The translations under genes and the position numbers were made by a program. The notes under the pieces were generated by a model. The model saw only the letters and a program-made list of their open reading frames with translations. It was not told the origin of the DNA and ran no database searches. From positions 186,001 through 250,000 of the forward strand of contig JAFTXY010000011.1 in NCBI GenBank assembly GCA_017461425.1: a DNA stretch of 64,000 nucleotides, written 5' to 3'. Source of the stretch: Candidatus Gastranaerophilales bacterium (GTDB lineage: Bacteria > Cyanobacteriota > Vampirovibrionia > Gastranaerophilales > Gastranaerophilaceae). This document shows positions 8,597 through 16,014 of the stretch, in pieces; within the stretch, counting starts at the first letter, position 1, and each line of letters begins with the position of its first letter.

Positions 8597-9681
8597 AAAC
8601 TAATTGTATCTTTGATTGGCTCTTGTGTTTCGATATCAAAAACGTGTATATCTTTTGGATCGATTGCAAAATTCATAGTTTCGTTGATTTGTGTTTGAGA
8701 ATCTAAAGTTGAACAAAATTGCGATTCTTCTATTTTGAAATAAATATTTTTATACGAACCTAAGTTTTCTTCAAAATCTACTTTTGCACTGAATTTTATA
8801 AGATTAAAATGATAATTTGTGTCTTTTTCGCTAATTATATCTTCAGGACGAACTCCAACAAGAACTTCACCTTTTTCTCTTATTAAATATGGAAAACCAC
8901 CAAGCCCTATTTTGATATCACCACAAACAATATAATCACCTTCAATTTTACCTTTAGCGATATTCATTGGGTTTGTGCCCATAAATGTTGCGCTAAAGAC
9001 ATTTTTAGGATGGTTATAGACATTATATGGCGTATCAACTTGTTGGATAATTCCATTATTTAAAACAACAATTCTATCACCCATTGTTAATGCTTCTGTT
9101 TGGTCGTGGGTTACATATATAAATGTTGTTTTAAGTCGCTTATGAAGTTTTTTAATTTCGGCTCTCATTTCGCTTCTTAATTTTGCATCAAGATTTGATA
9201 ATGGCTCATCCATTAAAAAAACTTTTGGCTCTCTGACGATTGCTCTAGCTAATGCTACTCTTTGTCTTTGACCGCCTGATAATTCTTTTGGTTTTGCATC
9301 TAGATAATCATCAAGCTTTAGAATTTCACATGCTCTATTAACTCTTTTTTTGATTTCTCCGTTTGGAACATTGCGCACTTTTAAACCAAGGGCAATATTT
9401 TCTCTTACGCTTAAATGAGGATAAAGTGCATAGTTTTGAAAAACCATTGCGATATCTCTATCTTTTGGATGGATATCATTAACAAGTCTATTATCTATAA
9501 AAATGTCGCCAGTGGTTTGTTTTTCAAGCCCTGCAATCATTCTTAGGAGAGTGGATTTTCCACAACCCGATGCTCCAACAAGAACAATAAATTCGCCATC
9601 GTTAATTTCTAAATCGATATTTTTTAAAATTTCTTTTTTACCAAAATTTTTAGAAATATTATTTAAAACAACTTTTGCCAT
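8593..9681 (-). CDS. MalK/UgpC-type ABC transporter ATPase
   Basis: This ATPase would energise a carbohydrate or glycerol-phosphate importer from the cytoplasmic face. It shows Walker A GASGCGKST, Q-loop VFQNYALYPH, signature LSGGQRQRVALARA, Walker B VFLMDEPLSNLD and the H-loop YVTHDQTEA. The C-terminal 120 residues form the MalK-type regulatory (TOBE/OB) domain with VGVRPEDI. The 362-residue length is normal. No permease or binding protein lies nearby, so it probably serves one or more importers encoded elsewhere. Its 3' end overlaps the end of leuA by four bases. Confidence 0.9.
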   Translation of the reverse strand: MAKVVLNNISKNFGKKEILKNIDLEINDGEFIVLVGASGCGKSTLLRMIAGLEKQTTGDIFIDNRLVNDIHPKDRDIAMVFQNYALYPHLSVRENIALGLKVRNVPNGEIKKRVNRACEILKLDDYLDAKPKELSGGQRQRVALARAIVREPKVFLMDEPLSNLDAKLRSEMRAEIKKLHKRLKTTFIYVTHDQTEALTMGDRIVVLNNGIIQQVDTPYNVYNHPKNVFSATFMGTNPMNIAKGKIEGDYIVCGDIKIGLGGFPYLIREKGEVLVGVRPEDIISEKDTNYHFNLIKFSAKVDFEENLGSYKNIYFKIEESQFCSTLDSQTQINETMNFAIDPKDIHVFDIETQEPIKDTISF

Positions 9682-9705
9682 AGGGCATATCCTCTCGAAT
9701 CCATC

Positions 9706-10857
9706 TTATCTTAAGGGTAGCACAAATGTAATCATTGTGCCAAAGTTTTGTTTAGAATAAACCCAAACATCACCTCTAAAATCTTTTGAGTATTTTTTAA
9801 GAAGATTTAAAGTTGCTTTTAAACCAATAGGACGTTTAATGGAGCCTTTGTAGTATGTGTCAAAGATATTTTCTAATTCATCTTGATTGAATACCAAATC
9901 AGTTATTTTTGCTTCAAATAAAACATATTTTTCAATATCATATGAATCATTTGCTTCAAATTCTCTTGTTTTTAGAAAATCGATAGGCGGATGTCCAATG
10001 TTAAGTTGACATTTTCCAAGATTAGAAAATCTTAAGAAAATATCCATAATGCATCTTAACATGTATTCAACTATTTCTCCGTCTAATAAACAATCTCTTT
10101 GAGTTAAATTTGAATAATCCAAATTAAAGATTATTTTCTTATCTTTGAAATCTTTTTGATAAACACGTTCAATTGATTTAATAAGGCTAATTAAATCAAA
10201 AAGCTTGTATCTGTATTCAACTTTGTTTGATTCTGCTTTAAATAAAGCAAAAAGTTTTTCTAAATCATAATTTAAGTCTTTTGAATTTGTATTTATAATG
10301 TTCAAATATTTTTCTTGTTTTTCAGATAATGCTCCGCCTATACCATCTAATAATGCTCTTGAAAAGCCTGTCATAGAAACAATATTAGATAAAATAGCTC
10401 CTGATGAATCTAAAAGAAAATCATTTTTTTCGTCTATAATTTTTTGAGCTATTTCAAATTTATCTGAAATAGTTTTTTGTTCTTTTTGTTTTGTTGTGAT
10501 ATTTCTAACACAAACAAAAACCTTTCCTGTTTCAGAATTTCTTGTAGCTGTAATATCAAGCAAGGTTTCTCTTGGTTCGTCTTCTTGATCAACAATTGCT
10601 TTAACAGTTGCAGACATACCTGTTTTTGTAATTTTGTTTAAAATTGATGTACCGTTTTCAATAAAATCTGAAAAATAATGACCTAAAATGTTGAAACGAT
10701 TTGTTCTGTATATATTTAGAACTTTATCATTTACGTCGATAATTTTTCCGTCTTGTTCCAGTGTAAATATTCCGTCTGGTAGAAGGTCAAAACTGATGTC
10801 TTCTTTTTGGCTTTTAAAATATTGTAATAATTTCATGTATCTTAATACTCTTCCCAT
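9706..10857 (-). CDS. PAS-domain histidine-kinase-like protein lacking the phospho-histidine
   Basis: Residues about 20-125 are a PAS domain (LLPDGIFTLEQDGKIIDVND and VCVRNIT). Residues about 130-210 align with a HisKA dimerisation helix, but the H-box position reads DSSGAILSN, so no phospho-accepting His is present. The downstream ATPase-like part is also eroded. The usual N-box Asn is not evident, the G1 box reads ITDLVFNQDELENIF, and only an end like the G2 strand (GTMITFVLPL) remains. It is likely a pseudokinase or scaffold. A GATAAT box sits six bases before the ATG, suggesting a leaderless message. ATG 10836 is an alternative start. Confidence 0.7.
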   Translation of the reverse strand: MGRVLRYMKLLQYFKSQKEDISFDLLPDGIFTLEQDGKIIDVNDKVLNIYRTNRFNILGHYFSDFIENGTSILNKITKTGMSATVKAIVDQEDEPRETLLDITATRNSETGKVFVCVRNITTKQKEQKTISDKFEIAQKIIDEKNDFLLDSSGAILSNIVSMTGFSRALLDGIGGALSEKQEKYLNIINTNSKDLNYDLEKLFALFKAESNKVEYRYKLFDLISLIKSIERVYQKDFKDKKIIFNLDYSNLTQRDCLLDGEIVEYMLRCIMDIFLRFSNLGKCQLNIGHPPIDFLKTREFEANDSYDIEKYVLFEAKITDLVFNQDELENIFDTYYKGSIKRPIGLKATLNLLKKYSKDFRGDVWVYSKQNFGTMITFVLPLR

Positions 10858-10863
10858 GCTTAT

Positions 10864-10869
10864 ATTATC
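10864..10869 (-). promoter_or_regulatory. -10-like box six bases before the PAS kinase start
   Basis: The minus strand reads GATAAT, then six bases, then the ATG at 10857. No Shine-Dalgarno is present. It fits the leaderless pattern seen at other starts in this window. Confidence 0.45.
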
Positions 10870-10949
10870 ATGGTTTTTTCTTAAACAAAAGTTATAGGAA
10901 ACTTATTCTTTGTAATAATTAACAATTGTTTAAAATTTTTTTATCATGT

Positions 10950-11303
10950 ATGGTGGAAAGCTTTCGGATGACAATGACATTTAATAGAATTAATTATAAA
11001 AATGAAGTTATTTTTGAAATCAATAATGAACTTATTGATGATGTTTGTGTGTCTGAAATTATTTCTGAGGTTTCTTTAAATAAAAAAATCGGGCTTGATA
11101 TGAGAAATGTTAAAGCAATTAATTCAAAATATTTTATTGAATATTTGCTTTTGGATAAATTTAAGTTATTTAATTTGAATAGTGAAGTTTTAGCATATCT
11201 TGCAATAATTTTAAAAGATGGATTTTTGAAATCACACATAAATTTTGGTGATTTTAGAGAATCAAAAAGAGAACTTATAAGAAGAAAACTCTATGTTGCA
11301 TAA
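10950..11303 (+). CDS. Small protein with possible STAS-like fold
   Basis: The family is not recognised with certainty. The segment IGLDMRNVKAINSKYFIEYL resembles the core of STAS domains (strand, Asp-containing turn, helix), which often act in phosphorylation-switched partner binding. The typical conserved serine is not clear. Three in-frame ATGs (10950, 10968, 10974) are possible. GGTGGAAAG at 10952-10960 would serve 10968, so the N-terminus is uncertain. The promoter of the next gene lies in its last codons. Confidence 0.5.
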   Translation: MVESFRMTMTFNRINYKNEVIFEINNELIDDVCVSEIISEVSLNKKIGLDMRNVKAINSKYFIEYLLLDKFKLFNLNSEVLAYLAIILKDGFLKSHINFGDFRESKRELIRRKLYVA

Positions 11304-11324
11304 AGCATAAATTTTGCTTAAAAT
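11296..11324 (+). promoter_or_regulatory. Promoter placing the GT-C gene start at or near +1
   Basis: TTGCAT (11296-11301), a 17-base spacer, TAAAAT (11319-11324), six bases, then ATG at 11331. The predicted +1 coincides with the start codon and no Shine-Dalgarno exists, so the transcript should be leaderless. Confidence 0.7.
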
Positions 11325-11330
11325 CTAAGT

Positions 11331-13409
11331 ATGCTTATATTTACAACTATTATAAATTTGATTTCATCTTATTTAATTGCATCAATTAGTTGTGAATTTT
11401 TGGTTATTTTTATTGCATTTTTTGCGCTTGTTGTATTAAATCTTGAAATCTTATCTTTATTTAATGCGATAAATCCTTTAAATATAACATTTTTGAGTAT
11501 ATTTTTTGCAATAGTAATAAGCTTGTTTTTCAAATTTAAAAAAGCAAAGTTTTTAAAAATAAAAATTAATTTTAAAAGAATAAAAAATTCATTTTTATTG
11601 GATAAGAGTTTGTTGATAATGTTTTTTGCTTTTTTGTCGTTATTACTTGTAAGTTTTTTTCTTGCAGTAGTAACGTCTGTTTTGGAGCCAGATAGTCAAA
11701 CTTATCATTTTTTAAGAGCATATGAGTATATAAAAAATAGTTCTTTAAATCATTTTGAAACAACAGATATTCGTGCTTTGATTATGCCAATTAATTCAGA
11801 AATTTTATATTCATATATGCTTGCATTTAAGAAAAATTTCTTTGGTTATGGAATTGTTTCTTTTGTTTCATATATAGTCTGTTTAATTTCTTCGTGGCAA
11901 ATATGTGAAATATTTAAATTTTCATATAGAAAAAGATTTTGGGCGATTTTTTTATTTTCTTCATTAAGTGCAATAATCGTACAAATTCCAAGCTTGCAAA
12001 CAGATATTCTTGTCGGGGCGTTGTTATTAACCTCTTTTTATCTTTATTTAAAAGAAAAAAATTATTTCTCATCCCTTTCTCTAGCGCTTGCGCTTGGAGT
12101 TAAAACAACAGGGTTTATCGCTCTTTTTGGTTTTTTTGTTTTGGTTTTTGGGTATGAAATTTTAATTAATAAAAAATTCAAAAATCTTATGAAGTTTTTC
12201 GGGTTTTTGGGTTTAAATTTTTTAATTTTTTCTTCTTATAATTATTTTTCCAATTTTATTCATTATGGAAATTTCTTTTCTAATAACGCAGCCTATATTG
12301 GACATTGTTTAGTTGGCGGTTTTAAGGGATATATTGCAAATATTATTAATTTTATATTCCAAGCTTTTGATTTCACGGGATTTAAATGGGGATATTATTT
12401 AAATTCAGAAATTATTGGTTTAAGGGAAAATGTATTTAACTTTTTAAATATAGAGGAGAATTTGCGAGGTAATGTTCCTATGCAAATTGTGAATATATTT
12501 ACAGATGAGCAATTTGTTGGGTTTGGAATTTTGGGTTTTGCTTTGTTTGTTCCGAGCGTTTTTATTGCTTTTGTAAAAGGGTTTTTAAACAAAAATAAAA
12601 AAACATTGTTTCTGGCTTTATTAGCATGCGTATTTCTAATTAATATTTTATGTTTAGCAGCATCAGTTGCCTATATGGTTTATTCAATAAGATTTGTTGT
12701 TGCTTTTGTTTGTTTAAGTTTTTTAGTACTTATTGTTACTTACAAAAAAAGATTTTTCTTAAAATCAATTATTGTTTTCTTTGCGCTTTTTTATATGATT
12801 TTTATTCCTTTAAATATAAAAAGAATGCCTGTTTTTAAGCTTTTTGCTTCTCTTAAGAAAAATAATTATAATTTAGAAAAATTAAGCCATGATTTATATA
12901 GAGGTGCTACTGTTTCTGTTTTAGAAATTACCCCTAAAGTTTATGATATTTTAGAAACCAAATATAAAAATTGCAAAAAAATAGCCTATATTAGAGGAAC
13001 ACAATCTTCTGTACTATATTTAAAATTATTGGAAAATAAAGAACGAAGAATTGATTTTTTGAATATTGCGTATTTAAATGATGAAAAATTAAAAGAATAT
13101 GATTTAGTTATTCTTGAAAAAGAAAAACAAGATGATAATGTTTTTGCTTTGAATGAAGTCAACCCCAAATACGAGATAAAAAATAACAATATTGTTTTTG
13201 ATTCTAATCAAGAATTATATTGTTATTATGAAAATCTTGAATTGAAAGCTACAATAAATCCTTATCTTGCAACAAAAAGAATTTGTTTTGGATATCCATA
13301 TTTAAAAATGAAAAAATATTTAAAATTAGATTATATAGATTCAACCTATGTAGAAGATTTTGATGAAACAGTAAATATATACTATTTTATAAATCAAATT
13401 AAGGATTAA
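11331..13409 (+). CDS. GT-C-fold integral membrane glycosyltransferase (GT39/GT83-like)
   Basis: This 692-residue protein has roughly ten membrane-spanning segments in its first 510 residues and a soluble C-terminal domain. After the early membrane helices comes EPDSQTYHFLRAYEY, then DIRALIMPINSEIL. This matches the first periplasmic loop of polyprenyl-phosphate-dependent glycosyltransferases of the ArnT/PMT type, where the acidic residue before the SQTYH stretch is catalytic. It would move a sugar from a lipid carrier to an acceptor in the periplasm. The acceptor is not deducible. The gene has its own promoter and is followed by PilZ, secreted-protein and engB genes in the same direction. 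Confidence 0.7.
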   Translation: MLIFTTIINLISSYLIASISCEFLVIFIAFFALVVLNLEILSLFNAINPLNITFLSIFFAIVISLFFKFKKAKFLKIKINFKRIKNSFLLDKSLLIMFFAFLSLLLVSFFLAVVTSVLEPDSQTYHFLRAYEYIKNSSLNHFETTDIRALIMPINSEILYSYMLAFKKNFFGYGIVSFVSYIVCLISSWQICEIFKFSYRKRFWAIFLFSSLSAIIVQIPSLQTDILVGALLLTSFYLYLKEKNYFSSLSLALALGVKTTGFIALFGFFVLVFGYEILINKKFKNLMKFFGFLGLNFLIFSSYNYFSNFIHYGNFFSNNAAYIGHCLVGGFKGYIANIINFIFQAFDFTGFKWGYYLNSEIIGLRENVFNFLNIEENLRGNVPMQIVNIFTDEQFVGFGILGFALFVPSVFIAFVKGFLNKNKKTLFLALLACVFLINILCLAASVAYMVYSIRFVVAFVCLSFLVLIVTYKKRFFLKSIIVFFALFYMIFIPLNIKRMPVFKLFASLKKNNYNLEKLSHDLYRGATVSVLEITPKVYDILETKYKNCKKIAYIRGTQSSVLYLKLLENKERRIDFLNIAYLNDEKLKEYDLVILEKEKQDDNVFALNEVNPKYEIKNNNIVFDSNQELYCYYENLELKATINPYLATKRICFGYPYLKMKKYLKLDYIDSTYVEDFDETVNIYYFINQIKD

Positions 13410-13453
13410 AAAGTTCTATACTTTTGGTATTATCAAGAAAAATAAGGATAAAT

Positions 13454-14098
13454 ATGGAAGAGTTATTAGAATATTTACAATCGAATAAAAAAATCGAAAT
13501 TGAAAAGTTGCTTCCAAATAAAAAAATCAAAAGATACAAAACAGCATTTTATCAAGTTTCAAAAGAAGATTTTCAATTTTTTAGACCAAAAGAAAATGAA
13601 TCTTTTGTTGATTTTCGTTTTAATGAGGTTGTGAGAATTTTGGTTTATACGAAAGATGGTGTTTTCACATTTAAAACAAAAGTTTTAAAATGCGGGATAA
13701 AAACATTCAAACTTCAAATACCTGAAAATTACAAAAAAATTCAAAGAAGAGGTCTTTTAAGAGTAGATTTACCTTTAGTTGCAAATATTGAATATGAGTT
13801 AGATTCCAAATTAATCAGAAAAGAATTAAAAATAATTAATATTTCAGGAAGCGGCGTTTCTTTTAATATTGATGATGATTTATCGAAAACAGACAATATT
13901 TTAATCGCTTTTAATATAGAGGAAAAAATTATAGAAGCAAGATTAAAAATAATAGAAATTAGAAAAAATTTAAAACAAAATATAGAAAAATACCGTATAA
14001 GTGCCCAGTTTGTGTCATTGAATAATCATGAAATTGAGCATATAATAAAGAGTTGTATAAAGTATCAAATTAAAATGAGAAAAAGTTCAAAGGGGTAA
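13454..14098 (+). CDS. PilZ-domain c-di-GMP-binding protein
   Basis: The N-terminal 95 residues look like a YcgR-type flagellar-brake domain (GVFTFKTKVLKCG). The C-terminal half begins with the PilZ arginine motif IQRRGLLRVDLPL, followed by IINISGSGVSF, a variant of the D/NxSxxG motif. Both c-di-GMP contacts are therefore essentially present. It could couple c-di-GMP from the GGDEF proteins here to flagella or pili. I chose ATG 13454 because AAGGATAA lies just upstream; an upstream TTG at 13424 is less likely. Confidence 0.8.
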   Translation: MEELLEYLQSNKKIEIEKLLPNKKIKRYKTAFYQVSKEDFQFFRPKENESFVDFRFNEVVRILVYTKDGVFTFKTKVLKCGIKTFKLQIPENYKKIQRRGLLRVDLPLVANIEYELDSKLIRKELKIINISGSGVSFNIDDDLSKTDNILIAFNIEEKIIEARLKIIEIRKNLKQNIEKYRISAQFVSLNNHEIEHIIKSCIKYQIKMRKSSKG

Positions 14099-14101
14099 AA
14101 T

Positions 14102-14800
14102 ATGTTTAAAAAAATGTTATCTTTAACTATTCTATCATCATTTTTGGCGCTAAATGTGCAAGTTGGAGCTTTTGCGAATTATAGCGATGTTGATATTGAA
14201 CATATGCAAACAATTGAAAATGCAAAAATTGATCTTGTAAAAATCACCCCAAGCGGAAATATTATTCAAAAAGAAAATAATATTGTTGTGAATTTTTCTC
14301 AAAATTTTAATTCAAAATACTACAAGCCTGGTGATTATGTGCAATTTTCATTTGATAATGATTTAAGAACACAAGAAGGTACCCTTTTAATACCTTGTAA
14401 CTCTTCATTAATTGCTAGAGTTGCATCAATTGAGGCGCCAAAATGGTTTTCAAGAAATGCAAAAGTATTCATGGAATTTACGCACATTTTGCTTCCTGAT
14501 GGAACAAATATTCCTGTTTGCGTAGAGTTGGCAAACAAAAAATATTTACAAGAAGGCGCTAAAGAAACAGCAGGAAAAATTGCAGCATATACTTTATCAA
14601 TTGGAGGTGTTGGCGCAGGTTTGGGTTCTGCAATTGGGGTAGCTGCAGGGAATACTATAACAGGTTTAATAATAGGTGGTTCTGTTGGTGGTGGTGTTGG
14701 ATTGGTTTCAGGAATTGTTTCTCCAGGACTTCATTTTAAGGCAAAAAAAGGCGAAGAAATTATTCTTGAATTGCAAGATAATTTGAAATTGCCAAACTAG
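14102..14800 (+). CDS. Secreted or envelope protein with C-terminal glycine-zipper-like segment
   Basis: No named family is recognised. A signal peptide spans about residues 1-25 (hydrophobic LTILSSFLALNVQV, then GAFA). The central region (about 75-145) is beta-rich and includes IPCNSSLIARVASI and EFTHILLPDGTNIPV. Residues 160-205 are very glycine-rich and hydrophobic, like a glycine-zipper membrane segment. It starts three bases after the PilZ gene with AAAGGGGTAAA as ribosome-binding site, so the two are cotranscribed. It is probably anchored in the envelope. Confidence 0.65.
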   Translation: MFKKMLSLTILSSFLALNVQVGAFANYSDVDIEHMQTIENAKIDLVKITPSGNIIQKENNIVVNFSQNFNSKYYKPGDYVQFSFDNDLRTQEGTLLIPCNSSLIARVASIEAPKWFSRNAKVFMEFTHILLPDGTNIPVCVELANKKYLQEGAKETAGKIAAYTLSIGGVGAGLGSAIGVAAGNTITGLIIGGSVGGGVGLVSGIVSPGLHFKAKKGEEIILELQDNLKLPN

Positions 14801-14808
14801 GATAAATT

Positions 14809-15387
14809 ATGAAAATAAAAAGTGCAAAATTTTTAATAAGTTCGCCAAATTTAAAATTATGTCCAGAATTAAATCTGCCAGAATTTGCCTTGTTGGGTAG
14901 GTCAAATGTTGGTAAATCAACTTTTATAAATACTTTGTGTAATCAGTTAAAACTTGCTAAAACATCAAATACTCCAGGAAAAACTAGATTAATCAATCTT
15001 TTTGAAATTACGACTGATTCAAAACCGTTTATTTTGGCGGATTTGCCTGGGTATGGTTATGCAAAAGTATCAAAAAGCGAGCAAGATTCTTGGCAAAAGA
15101 ATTTAGAACAATATTTATTAAAAAGAAAATTGGTTTCAACAATCCAATTTATCGATGCTCGTCATGAAATTCAAAAAAACGATATTTTAATGCAAGAATG
15201 GTTGAAATTTAACAATATTCCTTGCTTGAACATTCTTACAAAATGCGATTATATATCAAGAAACGAAGTTGCATCTAAATTAGCAAAAATTGAAAAAGAA
15301 TTTCAAAATAAAGCATTAGCTTTTTCATCTAAAAATAGAATTTATGTAGATGGCGTTTTATCTCATCTATCAAGCCTTATTGGGTGA
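14809..15387 (+). CDS. engB: Ribosome-biogenesis GTPase EngB (YsxC/YihA)
   Basis: EngB is an essential small GTPase needed for 50S assembly. All G motifs are visible: G1 GRSNVGKST, G2 Thr in the TPGKTR region, G3 DLPGYGYAKV, G4 TKCD, and a G5-like AFSS. The 192-residue length is normal. It follows the secreted-protein gene by eight bases with AGGATAA as ribosome-binding site. Its last 18 bases overlap the end of rsmG on the other strand. Confidence 0.97.
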   Translation: MKIKSAKFLISSPNLKLCPELNLPEFALLGRSNVGKSTFINTLCNQLKLAKTSNTPGKTRLINLFEITTDSKPFILADLPGYGYAKVSKSEQDSWQKNLEQYLLKRKLVSTIQFIDARHEIQKNDILMQEWLKFNNIPCLNILTKCDYISRNEVASKLAKIEKEFQNKALAFSSKNRIYVDGVLSHLSSLIG

Positions 15388-16014
15388 AAAAATTATTAAA
15401 TTGCGCTCGAAATTTTCTTTTAATGGAAGATTATATTTTATAACTTCAAATTTTGCATTTTTGTATTTTGATTTGAAGTCTTTGATTTCTTCTTCTAATA
15501 GTTTTGCTTTATAAATTAAAAATTTTCCGTCCTTTTTAAGATGAGATTTGGATAATTTCCAAACGTCTATCATTTTTCCAACTGCCCTTGAAACAATTAA
15601 ATCAACATTTTCGCATTGTGCTTCTTCAATTCTTGAATATAAAATTTCAAGATTATCAAGTTTCAATTTTTCTTTTATTTCTTTAATAAAATTAATTTTT
15701 TTAATCCTTGAATCATTGGCGATTATTTTAATTTCAGGAAAGCAAATAGCTAAAATTACGCTAGGAAATCCGCCTCCGCAACCAACATCTAATATTTTTT
15801 TATAATTTTTAAAATCGCTCCATTTTAAAATTGATAATGAATCAAAAACATGTTTTTCAAAAAGTACTTCTATATCGTTTTTGCTCATTAAATTTGTATG
15901 AGAATTATATTCGACAAAAATTTTTTTCCAAAGATTTAGTTTTTCTTTTGTTTCATTATCTATATCGAAATTTAATTCATCTTTTAAAATTTTGATTTTA
16001 GAATTGTCCAGCAT
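15370..16014 (-). CDS. rsmG: 16S rRNA (guanine-527-N7)-methyltransferase RsmG
   Basis: RsmG methylates G527 of 16S rRNA using S-adenosylmethionine. The SAM motif ILDVGCGGGFPSVILAICFP and the segment LIVSRAVGKM are diagnostic. The length (214 residues) is normal. Its start lies 17 bases inside the 3' end of the large NTPase-TPR gene, so it is translated from the same transcript. The usual gid/par neighbours are absent. Confidence 0.95.
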   Translation of the reverse strand: MLDNSKIKILKDELNFDIDNETKEKLNLWKKIFVEYNSHTNLMSKNDIEVLFEKHVFDSLSILKWSDFKNYKKILDVGCGGGFPSVILAICFPEIKIIANDSRIKKINFIKEIKEKLKLDNLEILYSRIEEAQCENVDLIVSRAVGKMIDVWKLSKSHLKKDGKFLIYKAKLLEEEIKDFKSKYKNAKFEVIKYNLPLKENFERNLIIFSPNKA

